The notes below the pieces were generated by a model, which was not told where the DNA came from, ran no database searches, and saw only the letters and a list, made by a program, of their open reading frames with translations. A program made the position numbers and the translations under genes. Positions 35,690-44,173 of a DNA stretch of 64,000 bases are shown one piece after another. How positions within the stretch are numbered: the first letter of the stretch is position 1; every line of letters starts with the position of its first letter. This DNA is from Clostridia bacterium (GTDB lineage: Bacteria > Bacillota > Clostridia > RGIG6154). The stretch spans positions 1-64,000 of the forward strand of contig JAFQRW010000014.1 in assembly GCA_017409875.1 (NCBI GenBank), given 5' to 3'.

Positions 35690-37852
35690 ATGGGTAAAAT
35701 AGTAGTTTTGGCAGAAAAACCGTCGGTAGCAAGAGAGCTTGCAAGAGTTTTAGGCTCAACAAAGCGGGCAGACGGCTATATAGACGGCAGCACTTATACA
35801 GTAACGTGGGCACTTGGACATTTGGTTACTTTAGCAACGCCTGATAAATACAACAAGGATTACGAAAAGTGGAGAATGGAGCATCTTCCCATTTTACCTG
35901 AAAAAATTAAGCTTGAGGTTATAAAAGAAACGTCAAAGCAGTTTAAAATTGTAAAAGAGCTTTTAAAAAAAGAAACTACTGACAGCCTTATTATTGCAAC
36001 AGATGCAGGCCGTGAGGGTGAACTTGTTGCACGCTGGATTGTCGAAAAAGCGGCATTTAAAAAGCCTATTAAAAGACTCTGGATTTCATCTCAGACAGAT
36101 AAAGCAATAAAAGATGGATTTAAAAATTTAAAAGACGGAAAAGAATACGAGAGCCTATATAAAAGCGGTGTTTGCAGAGCACACGCCGATTGGATAGTAG
36201 GGCTTAATGTAACCCGTGCTTTAACTTGTAAATTCGGTGCTAAGCTTTCTGCAGGAAGAGTGCAGACACCTACCCTTTATATGATTGTAAACCGTGAAAA
36301 AGAGATTGAGCAGTTTTCCTCTAAACCGTTTTATACGGTAGAGGCAATAACCCGAAACCTAAAGTTTAAATACAGAGATAAAAGCGGGCAAGTGCGCATT
36401 TATGATAAAGATAAGGCAACCTCTATTATAGAAAGCATTAAAGGTAAAGCTTTAACTGCAAAAGAAGTAAAAAAAGAGAAAAAAAGAGATTTAGCGCCTC
36501 AGCTTTATGATTTAACAGAGCTTCAGCGTGATGCCAATAAAATTTATAAATATTCGGCAAAGCAGACTCTTTCTATTATGCAAAGCTTATATGAACGCCA
36601 TAAAATTGTATCATATCCGAGAACTGATTCAAAATATTTGTCAGAAGATATAGTAGATTCTTTTAAAGAGCGTTTAGATGCAATATCAATTAACGAATAC
36701 GCAAAAATAGTTAAAAGCATTGATTTGTCAAATTTTAAAGCAGATAAAAGATTTGTGGATAACTTAAAAGTGTCAGACCACCATGCAATTATTCCAACCG
36801 AGCAAAGTGTGAATAAGTTTGCCCTTTCAGAAGAAGAGAGAAATATTTTTGACCTTGTGGCAAAGCGGTTTTTAGGAATGTTTGTCGGACCTTGCGAGTA
36901 TCAGAGCACCACAGTTGTTTGTGAGTGCGGGGAAAGCGAGTTTTATGCAAAGGGAAAAATTGTTACAAACGCCGGCTGGAGAAATGTGTTTAACACAGTA
37001 GATGACCAGGAACAAGAAGACGAAGACCAGACAATGCCTGAAATAAACGAAGGTGATACTTTTAAGATTTCAGACACAAAGCTCACCGAAGGCCACACCC
37101 AGCCTCCTTCACGTTACACCGAGGCGTCAATTTTATACGCTATGGAAAACGCAGGCAAGTTTGTAGAGGGCAAGGAATTTAAAGAAGTTTTAAAAGAGGT
37201 TTCGGGCATCGGAACACCCGCAACAAGAGCAGATATTATTGAAAAGCTTGTTGACAGCGGAAGTGTTGAGAGAGTAAATAACACACTTGTTCCAACAAAA
37301 AAGGGAATTCAGCTTATAGACATCGTCCCATCTGATTTGAAATCGCCTGAGCTTACCGCAAAATGGGAAGATAAGCTTATTAAAATAAGCAAGGGAAGCG
37401 AAAATCCAAAGGAATTTATAAAGCAGATGGAAAGCTACTCTTTATCGTTAGTTGAAGCAGTCAAAGGGAGCGCAAAAACTTACAAGCATGAAAATATAAC
37501 AAAAGAGATATGCCCTGAGTGCGGTGCATTTTTGCTTGATGTTAATGGCAAGAAAGGGAAAATGCTTGTTTGTTCAAATACAGAGTGCAAATATAGAAAA
37601 AATGTTTCTTTTAACACAAATAACAGATGTCCTACCTGCCACAAAAAAATGATTTTAACAGAATCTAAAAACGGTAAAGTATTTAGGTGTACCTGCGGAT
37701 ATTCTGCAAAGGCAGATGAGAAAAAGGAAAGCAAGAAAAATTCGTCATATTCTGATGTAAAAAGTTATATGAACAAGTCGAAAAAAGAAGAGCAGGAGTT
37801 TAAAAACAACGCACTTTTCGAGGCATTAAACGCAGCACTTGGCAAAAAATAG
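35690..37852 (+). CDS. topB: DNA topoisomerase III
   Basis: A 720-residue type IA topoisomerase. The ATG at 35690 follows AAGGAGA; an earlier in-frame ATG (35669) lies in the terminator. The TOPRIM domain shows VVLAEKPSVARELARVLG (residue 5) and IIATDAGREGELVARWI (about 100). The active-site tyrosine is in IVSYPRTDSKYLSED (about 305). The C-terminus carries cysteine pairs (CPECGAFL, CSNTECKY, CPTCHKKM, CTCGYS), two zinc-ribbon units. It decatenates and relaxes DNA. The chromosomal-type TopB is common in Firmicutes and no mobile-element context is visible. Confidence 0.94.
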   Translation: MGKIVVLAEKPSVARELARVLGSTKRADGYIDGSTYTVTWALGHLVTLATPDKYNKDYEKWRMEHLPILPEKIKLEVIKETSKQFKIVKELLKKETTDSLIIATDAGREGELVARWIVEKAAFKKPIKRLWISSQTDKAIKDGFKNLKDGKEYESLYKSGVCRAHADWIVGLNVTRALTCKFGAKLSAGRVQTPTLYMIVNREKEIEQFSSKPFYTVEAITRNLKFKYRDKSGQVRIYDKDKATSIIESIKGKALTAKEVKKEKKRDLAPQLYDLTELQRDANKIYKYSAKQTLSIMQSLYERHKIVSYPRTDSKYLSEDIVDSFKERLDAISINEYAKIVKSIDLSNFKADKRFVDNLKVSDHHAIIPTEQSVNKFALSEEERNIFDLVAKRFLGMFVGPCEYQSTTVVCECGESEFYAKGKIVTNAGWRNVFNTVDDQEQEDEDQTMPEINEGDTFKISDTKLTEGHTQPPSRYTEASILYAMENAGKFVEGKEFKEVLKEVSGIGTPATRADIIEKLVDSGSVERVNNTLVPTKKGIQLIDIVPSDLKSPELTAKWEDKLIKISKGSENPKEFIKQMESYSLSLVEAVKGSAKTYKHENITKEICPECGAFLLDVNGKKGKMLVCSNTECKYRKNVSFNTNNRCPTCHKKMILTESKNGKVFRCTCGYSAKADEKKESKKNSSYSDVKSYMNKSKKEEQEFKNNALFEALNAALGKK

Positions 37853-37902
37853 TTATTTATGGTAAAAATATCTAATTATTTCCATAAATTAGCAAAAAAC
37901 TA

Positions 37903-37931
37903 TTGACTTTTTTATTAAAATGCTGTAAAAT
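37903..37931 (+). promoter_or_regulatory. Promoter of the AbrB-type regulator gene
   Basis: TTGACT (37903-37908), 17 bp, TAAAAT (37926-37931), 22 nt before the ATG. Confidence 0.7.
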
Positions 37932-37953
37932 GTTATCGAAAGGTGGGAGAAAA

Positions 37954-38205
37954 ATGAGCAAAACTACTGATAGCGGAAAAAGAGTTGACGAATTAGGAAG
38001 AATTGTTATACCTAAAGACATAAGAAAAATTCTTGGACTTGAGAAGAATACTCCGATTGAAATATACCGTGATGGTGACGCAGTTATTGTTAAAAGATTT
38101 GAGCAAAATCAGACTTGTGTGATTTGTGGTTCAAGTGAAGATACTGTGATGTTTAAAGAAAAATGTCTTTGCAGAAAATGCGTTGACGAAATAAAAAGTA
38201 AATAA
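37954..38205 (+). CDS. AbrB/SpoVT-type transcription regulator with C-terminal cysteine pairs
   Basis: An 83-residue protein. The swapped-hairpin DNA-binding domain reads RVDELGRIVIPKDIRKILGL (about 10-29), the AbrB/SpoVT signature, followed by PIEIYRDGDAVIVKRF. The tail has CVIC and CRKC pairs spaced about 20 residues apart, a likely zinc ribbon absent from classical AbrB. The start at 37954 follows GGTGGGAGA. Proteins of this type act as global transition-state or sporulation regulators; the target is unknown. Flanked by its own promoter and terminator. Confidence 0.88.
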   Translation: MSKTTDSGKRVDELGRIVIPKDIRKILGLEKNTPIEIYRDGDAVIVKRFEQNQTCVICGSSEDTVMFKEKCLCRKCVDEIKSK

Positions 38206-38240
38206 TAAAAAGCCGGAAGAAAGTTTTCCGGCTTTATTTT
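38206..38240. terminator. Bidirectional terminator between the AbrB gene and hemW
   Basis: AAAGCCGGAA (38209-38218) pairs with TTCCGGCTTT (38226-38235), with A-run upstream and T-run downstream, between convergent genes. Confidence 0.9.
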
Positions 38241-38246
38241 TTTCTT

Positions 38247-39377
38247 TTAATCAAGCAAGAAATCACTCATAACTGTATTTGCAAAATCAAAGCCTTTTTT
38301 GCTTAAAAAAATTCTGTCACGTTCACGGTTTAAAAGCCCTGCTTTAATATTTTTATCTACTATATCTTTGTATATGTCAAACATACTTTTGTCGAATTTT
38401 GACATAAAATCTGAGTTACTAACGCCCTTGTTTAAACGAAGTCCCAAAAACATAAATTCTGATATAAGGTCGTTTTCTGTTTGTTTTGGATTTTGCTCCC
38501 AAAGAGGAACAAAACTGTTTGCAAATTCAAAATACCTGTCAAGCTTTTCAGGATTTTGGTATCTTACGCCTTGGTAAAAAGAACTTGCACCAAGACCAAC
38601 ACCCACATATTCTGTAAGGTCCCAGTATTTTAAGTTGTGCTTGCACTCAAACCCCTTTTTCGCAAAGTTAGAGATTTCGTACTGAAAGTAACCATTTTGC
38701 TCTAAATATGAAATCAAAAAGTCATACATTTTGCGATTTTGTTCATCACTTGGGAAACTCAATGTATCTTTATTTTCATAAAAATATGTGTTTTCTTCAA
38801 GCTGAAGACCGTAAGCCGAGATATGAGTCGGCTCAAACTTTACTGCCGTTTTAACAGTTTTTTCTAAACTTTTTTGTGTTTGATTTGGCACTGCAAACAT
38901 TAAATCAAAGTTAATATTTTCAAAGCCTGCGATTTTTGCAGCGGCATAACATTCCAAAAAATCTTTGACATTGTGGCTTCTTCCCAATGTTTTTAAAATC
39001 TTGTCATCTAAAGACTGAACACCGATACTTAATCTGTTTACACCAAGGCTTTTTAAAAGCTTAAAGCTTTTAAGAGATGCAGTTTTTGGGTTACATTCTA
39101 TTGTAAACTCGGTTTTTTCTGCCAAATCAAAGTTTTCATTAATTGTTAAAATAAGTTTTTCAAGTAATTCATCACTTAATATTGTGGGAGTTCCCCCGCC
39201 GATAAACACAGAATCCGCCGAAATCTTTTTTATTTTGCAAAGGCTTTTTATTTCATTTATCAGTGCATCAATATATCTTTCTTGGGTGTTAGCATCTGAT
39301 GGAAACGAGTTAAAATCACAGTAGTTGCACTTTTTTATGCAAAAGGGGATATGAACATAAATTCCTAATTTACTCAT
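38247..39377 (-). CDS. hemW: Radical SAM protein HemW (heme chaperone)
   Basis: A 376-residue radical-SAM protein. YVHIPFCIKKCNYCDFNSF (about 7-25) carries CxxxCxxC followed by Phe, the HemW feature; true coproporphyrinogen dehydrogenase HemN has a fourth Cys there. VFIGGGTPTIL (about 60), GVQSLDDKILKTLGR and the C-terminal winged-helix-like region follow. HemW is a heme-binding chaperone rather than a porphyrinogen oxidase. It lies 17 nt after lepA in the same transcript, the lepA-hemW order also found in Bacillus. Confidence 0.92.
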   Translation of the reverse strand: MSKLGIYVHIPFCIKKCNYCDFNSFPSDANTQERYIDALINEIKSLCKIKKISADSVFIGGGTPTILSDELLEKLILTINENFDLAEKTEFTIECNPKTASLKSFKLLKSLGVNRLSIGVQSLDDKILKTLGRSHNVKDFLECYAAAKIAGFENINFDLMFAVPNQTQKSLEKTVKTAVKFEPTHISAYGLQLEENTYFYENKDTLSFPSDEQNRKMYDFLISYLEQNGYFQYEISNFAKKGFECKHNLKYWDLTEYVGVGLGASSFYQGVRYQNPEKLDRYFEFANSFVPLWEQNPKQTENDLISEFMFLGLRLNKGVSNSDFMSKFDKSMFDIYKDIVDKNIKAGLLNRERDRIFLSKKGFDFANTVMSDFLLD

Positions 39378-39394
39378 CTTATCCCCTCCTTATA

Positions 39395-41200
39395 TTAATC
39401 AAGTTTTAATACCGACATAAATGCCTCTTGCGGAACTTGAACAGTTCCTACCTGACGCATACGTTTTTTACCTTCTTTTTGTTTTTCCAAAAGCTTTTTC
39501 TTTCTTGTAATGTCACCGCCGTAGCACTTAGCCAAAACGTCTTTTCTCATTGCTTTAACGGTTTCACGTGCGATAATTTTATTACCTATTGCCGCCTGAA
39601 TGGGAATTTCAAACATCTGTCGTGGAATTGCCTCTTTGAGTTTTTCGGCAATTCTTCTTGCCCTGGCATACGATTTGTCTGTATGAACAATAAACGAAAG
39701 TGCATCTACAACGTCGCCGTTTAACATAATATCAAGCTTAACAAGGCTTGACTTTTCGTACCCTTTGAGGTCGTAATCAAATGAGGCATAGCCTCGTGTT
39801 CTTGATTTTAAGGCGTCAAAAAAGTCATATATGATTTCGTTTAAAGGAAGCTCGTATGAAAGTGTTACTCTGTTTTCGTCTAAATAGTGCGTATTTAAAT
39901 ACTTTCCTCTTCGTTCCTGACAAAGCTCCATAATATTTCCCACAAATTCTGTAGGCAGCATTATTGATGCAGAAACCATAGGCTCTTCCATCATACTGAT
40001 TTCAGTAGGAGGCGGCATATTGGTGGGGTTGTCAAGATAAACAACATCGCCGTTTGTTTTAGTAATTCTGTAAATAACAGACGGAGCTGTTGTAACCAAG
40101 TCTAAATTAAACTCCCGCTCAATTCTCTCTTGTATGATTTCCATATGAAGTAGTCCTAAAAATCCGCATCTGAAGCCAAACCCAAGCGCTATTGATGTTT
40201 CAGCCTCAAAGGAAAGAGCTGCATCGTTAAGCTGAAGCTTTTCTAATGCATCACGAAGGTCGCCGTATTTAGAACCATCTGCAGGATAAATGCCGCAAAA
40301 TACCATCGGGTTTACTTTTTTGTAGCCCGGAAGCGGATCTAGAGCAGGTTTTGCTGAATGTGTTACAGTATCACCTACACGTGTGTCCTGAACGTTTTTA
40401 ATTGAAGCTGCAATATATCCTACTTCACCTGCTGTTATTTCGTTTGCAGGTGTGTGACCGTTAGGGTGAAGATATCCTACTTCAACTACGTCGAATTCCT
40501 TTTCGGTAGCCATAAATTTAATTCTCTGGCCTGCTTTTAAAGACCCTTCTACAACTCTTATATATACAATAACTCCTTTGTACTGGTCATAAAAAGAGTC
40601 GAAAATAAGCGCCTTTAGTGGTGCGTTTTTGTCGCCTTTGGGTGGAGGAACATTTTTTACAACATCCTCTAAAACATCTTCAATACCTATTCCAAGCTTT
40701 GCAGAAATAAGGGGGGCAGAGTCTGCCTCAATTCCAATAACATCTTCAATTTCTTTTTTTATTTCATCAGGTCTTGCACCGGGCAGGTCAATTTTATTTA
40801 TTACAGGTAAAAGCTCTAAGTCGTGGTCAAGCGCTAAATATGTGTTGGCAAGTGTCTGAGCTTCAATGCCCTGGGCTGCATCAACAACTAAAATTGCACC
40901 CTCACAGGCAGCGAGGCTTCGTGACACCTCATAGTTAAAGTCAACATGGCCGGGAGTGTCAATTAAGTTAAGAACGTAAGTCTCGCCGTCTTTTGCTTTA
41001 TACAAAAGACGTACCGCACGTGCTTTTATAGTAATACCACGTTCACGTTCTATATCCATATTATCAAGTACTTGTTCTTCCATTTCGCGCTTGGTTAAAA
41101 GACCTGTATGCTCTAAAAGTCTGTCTGCTAAGGTGGACTTGCCATGATCTATATGAGCAATGATGGAAAAATTTCTGATTTTATTCTGATTTTCGGACAT
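39395..41200 (-). CDS. lepA: Elongation factor 4 (LepA)
   Basis: A 601-residue translational GTPase. The ATG at 41200 has GGAGGG just upstream; an in-frame start at 41248 overlaps the promoter region. G motifs: [14 protein letters not shown] (about 14), [17 protein letters not shown] and NKIDLP. The C-terminus with [20 protein letters not shown] and [17 protein letters not shown] is diagnostic for LepA and absent from EF-G. It acts on stalled or mis-translocated ribosomes and 30S biogenesis. First gene of the lepA-hemW operon. Confidence 0.97.
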   Translation of the reverse strand: MSENQNKIRNFSIIAHIDHGKSTLADRLLEHTGLLTKREMEEQVLDNMDIERERGITIKARAVRLLYKAKDGETYVLNLIDTPGHVDFNYEVSRSLAACEGAILVVDAAQGIEAQTLANTYLALDHDLELLPVINKIDLPGARPDEIKKEIEDVIGIEADSAPLISAKLGIGIEDVLEDVVKNVPPPKGDKNAPLKALIFDSFYDQYKGVIVYIRVVEGSLKAGQRIKFMATEKEFDVVEVGYLHPNGHTPANEITAGEVGYIAASIKNVQDTRVGDTVTHSAKPALDPLPGYKKVNPMVFCGIYPADGSKYGDLRDALEKLQLNDAALSFEAETSIALGFGFRCGFLGLLHMEIIQERIEREFNLDLVTTAPSVIYRITKTNGDVVYLDNPTNMPPPTEISMMEEPMVSASIMLPTEFVGNIMELCQERRGKYLNTHYLDENRVTLSYELPLNEIIYDFFDALKSRTRGYASFDYDLKGYEKSSLVKLDIMLNGDVVDALSFIVHTDKSYARARRIAEKLKEAIPRQMFEIPIQAAIGNKIIARETVKAMRKDVLAKCYGGDITRKKKLLEKQKEGKKRMRQVGTVQVPQEAFMSVLKLD

Positions 41201-41238
41201 ATTTCCCTCCGTAAAAATTAAATTCTGTCTTATTATAT

Positions 41239-41267
41239 AGTATAACAATTTTTATGCAAAAACGCAA
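41239..41267 (-). promoter_or_regulatory. Promoter of lepA-hemW
   Basis: On the - strand: TTGCGT (41262-41267), 17 bp, TATACT (41239-41244), 38 nt before the lepA start. Confidence 0.65.
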
Positions 41268-41278
41268 GATTTTTAAAC

Positions 41279-41308
41279 AAAAAAGCCAAAGCACAAATGC
41301 TTTGGCTT
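41279..41308 (-). terminator. Terminator of the ECF S-component gene
   Basis: On the - strand, AAGCCAAAGCA, a 4-nt loop and TGCTTTGGCTT, followed by a T-run (complement of 41279-41284). Confidence 0.9.
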
Positions 41309-41314
41309 AAAATA

Positions 41315-41932
41315 TTAAATTTCAGTTTTAAGAGCCTTTGTAAGTGCCTTGCAAATAGCCAAAGTAATTACTGCTGCAACTATCGCCTCTGGCACACCGT
41401 TTATTACGATAATGCTGCTTATTGCAGAATACAAAACCTCAACTGCCTTGTTTTGTGCTGCAGCATAGCTTTCTTTGAAAAACAAATAGATTAAATTCAT
41501 AACTAAAATTGTGTTGGTAAGTGATCCCAAAAGCCCTGCTAAAGCAAATGACACAAAGTCTGAAGCTTTTTTTGTAAGTTTTCTTACATAGTAAGGAACA
41601 ACACCAACCAAAATTCTTGGTACAAAGCAAACGATTAATGATAGCCAGCTTGGCTCAGCGTTTCCAAGTGAGAAAAACGGGGTAAACGCAAATGATGTAA
41701 CGGTTGGGTTAATAGTGTTGTTTATAAGGCTTGTAAGGCCGAACAAAAAGCCTAAAAAAGCGCCTTTTTTAGGTCCTAATATAACAGAGCCGATAATTAC
41801 CGGAATGTGGATAATAGTAGCTCTTGTAAACCCAAGCGGAATGTAGCCTATCATTGGTGTAAAAGCCATTATTAAAATGACAGCACTAAAAAGTGCTACC
41901 AATACCAAATCTTTGGTGTTTGTTTTATTCAT
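41315..41932 (-). CDS. ECF transporter substrate-binding (S) component, vitamin type
   Basis: A 205-residue membrane protein with about six helices. It has ECF S-component features: an N-terminal LVALFSAVILIMAF helix, the GFTRATIIHIPVIIGSVILG segment that contacts the T subunit, and GAFLGFLFGLTSL. The closest remembered relatives are pantothenate-type (PanT-like) S components of Clostridia, but the substrate is not provable from sequence. The shared EcfA/EcfT energising module is not in this window. AGGAGG ribosome site, own promoter; no riboswitch was found in the 45-nt leader. Confidence 0.82.
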   Translation of the reverse strand: MNKTNTKDLVLVALFSAVILIMAFTPMIGYIPLGFTRATIIHIPVIIGSVILGPKKGAFLGFLFGLTSLINNTINPTVTSFAFTPFFSLGNAEPSWLSLIVCFVPRILVGVVPYYVRKLTKKASDFVSFALAGLLGSLTNTILVMNLIYLFFKESYAAAQNKAVEVLYSAISSIIVINGVPEAIVAAVITLAICKALTKALKTEI

Positions 41933-41984
41933 ATTAAATTCCTCCTACTGTCACTCCGTTAAGGATGCAACGTACTTAGGCGTA

Positions 41985-42013
41985 ATTATAGCACAAAAGC
42001 GTTCAAGATGCAA
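41985..42013 (-). promoter_or_regulatory. Promoter of the ECF S-component gene
   Basis: On the - strand: TTGCAT (42008-42013), 17 bp, TATAAT (41985-41990). Confidence 0.65.
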
Positions 42014-42047
42014 GCATTTTAGCAAGGTAATTCAATTAAATTTTCTG

Positions 42048-43478
42048 TTATGCAAAGGGAAACTCAATCCAAAAAGTTGTACCAAGGTCCTTTGTGCTTG
42101 TAACGCCGAATTCAAAGCCGTGTGCAGTTAAGATTTCTTTTACTATCGAAAGTCCTATACCTGTACCTGTGATGCGGCGCTTTCCTGATTTATCAATCCT
42201 GTAGTAGCGGTCCCATATATGATTTATATTTTCTTCATCAATAACTTCGCCGAAGTTGGTAACAGAAAAATATGCGCAGTCCTTTTTTTCAAGGCGTACA
42301 GTAATGGGAGCGCTTAAATCGCTGTGATTTATTGCATTGTCAATTAAATTGCACACAACCTGTTCAATTCTCGCAAAGTCGCCGCTTGAGTAAATTTCAG
42401 GTGAAATGTTGGTTTCGATTTCATAGCCTTCATCACGGAAAATGTCATATCTTGGCATAAGGCCTTTTATAAGATTTGATAAATTAAATCTTTGATTTTC
42501 AAACTCTATTTTATTAGCCTGCAGCTGTGAAAGGTCTAATACATTTGTGATAAGGTCGGAAAGCCTTTCAGACTCGTCAATTATAATATCAAGCTGTTTT
42601 TCTCGTTTTTCTTTGTTTTCGCCTGTTAAGTCTTTTATTGTTTCAGCATATCCTCTTATCATTGTAAGGGGAGTTTTAAGCTCGTGCGACACGTTTGCCA
42701 AAAGGTCTTTTCTGATGCTGTCAACCTTTGCGATTTCTTTTGTCATATGGTTAAAATCGTCGGTAAGCATACCCATTTCGTCTTTATGGCCTGTAGGCGG
42801 AAGAATTATATTGTAATTTCCTGCAGCAACTTGTTTTGCAGCATGTGAAATTCTTGTTATAGGCTTTGTGACAAACTCTGCAAAGAAAAATGACAAAATA
42901 AGTGATGTAATTAACAGTACCAGAATAATTATCATGTAAAATCTTTGAAAAATAAGTCTTGTATCCTGAAGCGGAAGAAGCGAAGAACGTGATGCAACAT
43001 AGAATTTCGCTCCATTTTTTTCAACAGTATTTATTAAGACGATGGTTGCAACGTCGCCGTTTTTGGGGGATTGAAGCTTTAATGTGTGAGATTTTTGTCC
43101 GTTGTCTTCCATGCTTTGGATAACAGAGGGCATAGCATAAGTTGTAACAGCATCATTTGCCGAAATGCGTCTGCCAAACAGACCATTGTGCGACACATAC
43201 ATAAAAGGTGAGTATATAAGATTTTTGTCATGGTCATAGATTTCTACAAAGTTATCGGTTTTACGGCTTAATTCTATTATTTTATCGTATGCGGTTTCAA
43301 TATTTTCTGAGCTTTCTAAAATTGAGATATACTGCCTTTGAGTTTTTTTAACTTCGCCCTCTTTTGCAAACTCGTAAAAGTTTTGCAAAAAAACTATTAA
43401 TAAAAGCCAAATAACGGTGATTAACACAGCAACCACCGCCATCATGTTAATCCACATTTTAAACTTTATGGATTTCAC
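42048..43478 (-). CDS. Sensor histidine kinase (HAMP/HisKA/HATPase)
   Basis: A 476-residue membrane kinase. The GTG start at 43478 overlaps the regulator's TGA as GTGA, with GGAGGT 9 nt upstream; a start at 43514 would overlap 40 nt and has no site. One N-terminal helix (about 8-30), an extracellular sensor region to about 160, a second helix (about 163-185), HAMP (about 185-240), the phospho-accepting His in NVSHELKTPLTMIRGYAETI (about 262), then N-box NLIDNAINHS and GTGIGLSIVKEI. Last gene of the efflux/SLH/two-component operon; its signal is probably envelope-related, which is inferred. Confidence 0.92.
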   Translation of the reverse strand: MKSIKFKMWINMMAVVAVLITVIWLLLIVFLQNFYEFAKEGEVKKTQRQYISILESSENIETAYDKIIELSRKTDNFVEIYDHDKNLIYSPFMYVSHNGLFGRRISANDAVTTYAMPSVIQSMEDNGQKSHTLKLQSPKNGDVATIVLINTVEKNGAKFYVASRSSLLPLQDTRLIFQRFYMIIILVLLITSLILSFFFAEFVTKPITRISHAAKQVAAGNYNIILPPTGHKDEMGMLTDDFNHMTKEIAKVDSIRKDLLANVSHELKTPLTMIRGYAETIKDLTGENKEKREKQLDIIIDESERLSDLITNVLDLSQLQANKIEFENQRFNLSNLIKGLMPRYDIFRDEGYEIETNISPEIYSSGDFARIEQVVCNLIDNAINHSDLSAPITVRLEKKDCAYFSVTNFGEVIDEENINHIWDRYYRIDKSGKRRITGTGIGLSIVKEILTAHGFEFGVTSTKDLGTTFWIEFPFA

Positions 43479-44152
43479 TTTAAATCTACCTCCAGCTTGT
43501 AACCAATTCCCCATACGGTTTTGATATAATCACGATATGGCGATATACTGTTACGAAGCATCTTTATATGAGTATCAACAGTTCTGTCATCCCCGAAAAA
43601 TTCGTAGCCCCATATTTGTTCTAAAATCTTCTCGCGGGACAAAACAACATTTTTGTTTTTCGCCATGTATAGTAAAATATCATATTCCTTTGGTGTAAGC
43701 TCAATGGTTTTTGAGTCAACTTTTACTGTTCTGCCTGTTTCGTCAATTTCTATTCCGGGAAGAGAAATAACGCTTTGAGCAGAATTATCACTGTTTGTCC
43801 TTTTTAAAAGCGCTTTTATTCTTGCAACAACTTCTTTGGGTGAAAACGGTTTTGTAATGTAGTCATCAACACCAAGTTCAAAGCCGAACAGCTTATCGTA
43901 TTCTTCCCCCCTGGCACTAAGCATAATGACAGGGACGGAAGAAAACTTTCTGATTTCACGGAGTGCGGTAAAACCATCTATTTTTGGCATCATAATATCT
44001 AAAATAACAAGGTCAAAGCTATATTTTTTTACCATATCAATAGCTCTCGCACCGTCTTCTGCCTCTTTGTAAGAATAGTTCTCAAAGTCAAAATACTCTT
44101 TTAAAATATCACGGATTCTTTCTTCGTCGTCCACTATTAAGATGTTTGCCAT
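43475..44152 (-). CDS. OmpR-family response regulator
   Basis: A 225-residue DNA-binding regulator. Receiver domain (1-120) with acidic pocket DD near 8-9, phospho-acceptor Asp52 in LVILDIMMP, and Lys in YITKPFSPKE. The C-terminal winged helix (about 130-225) has the OmpR/PhoB pattern LTPKEYDILLYMAKN and RTVDTHIKMLRN. Coupled by a GTGA overlap to its kinase. It starts 21 nt after the SLH gene, so it probably autoregulates the operon. Confidence 0.94.
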   Translation of the reverse strand: MANILIVDDEERIRDILKEYFDFENYSYKEAEDGARAIDMVKKYSFDLVILDIMMPKIDGFTALREIRKFSSVPVIMLSARGEEYDKLFGFELGVDDYITKPFSPKEVVARIKALLKRTNSDNSAQSVISLPGIEIDETGRTVKVDSKTIELTPKEYDILLYMAKNKNVVLSREKILEQIWGYEFFGDDRTVDTHIKMLRNSISPYRDYIKTVWGIGYKLEVDLK

Positions 44153-44173
44153 TGCTCCGCCTCCTTAAAATAT

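Noticed and set aside
35690-37852. Topoisomerase III as a marker of an integrative conjugative element
   Set aside because: The neighbours are housekeeping genes (miaB, pncB, lepA, hemW) and no conjugation or integrase gene is present.
41933-41985. Vitamin riboswitch ahead of the ECF S component
   Set aside because: The leader is about 45 nt, too short for TPP, FMN, cobalamin or THF aptamers, and no motif matches.
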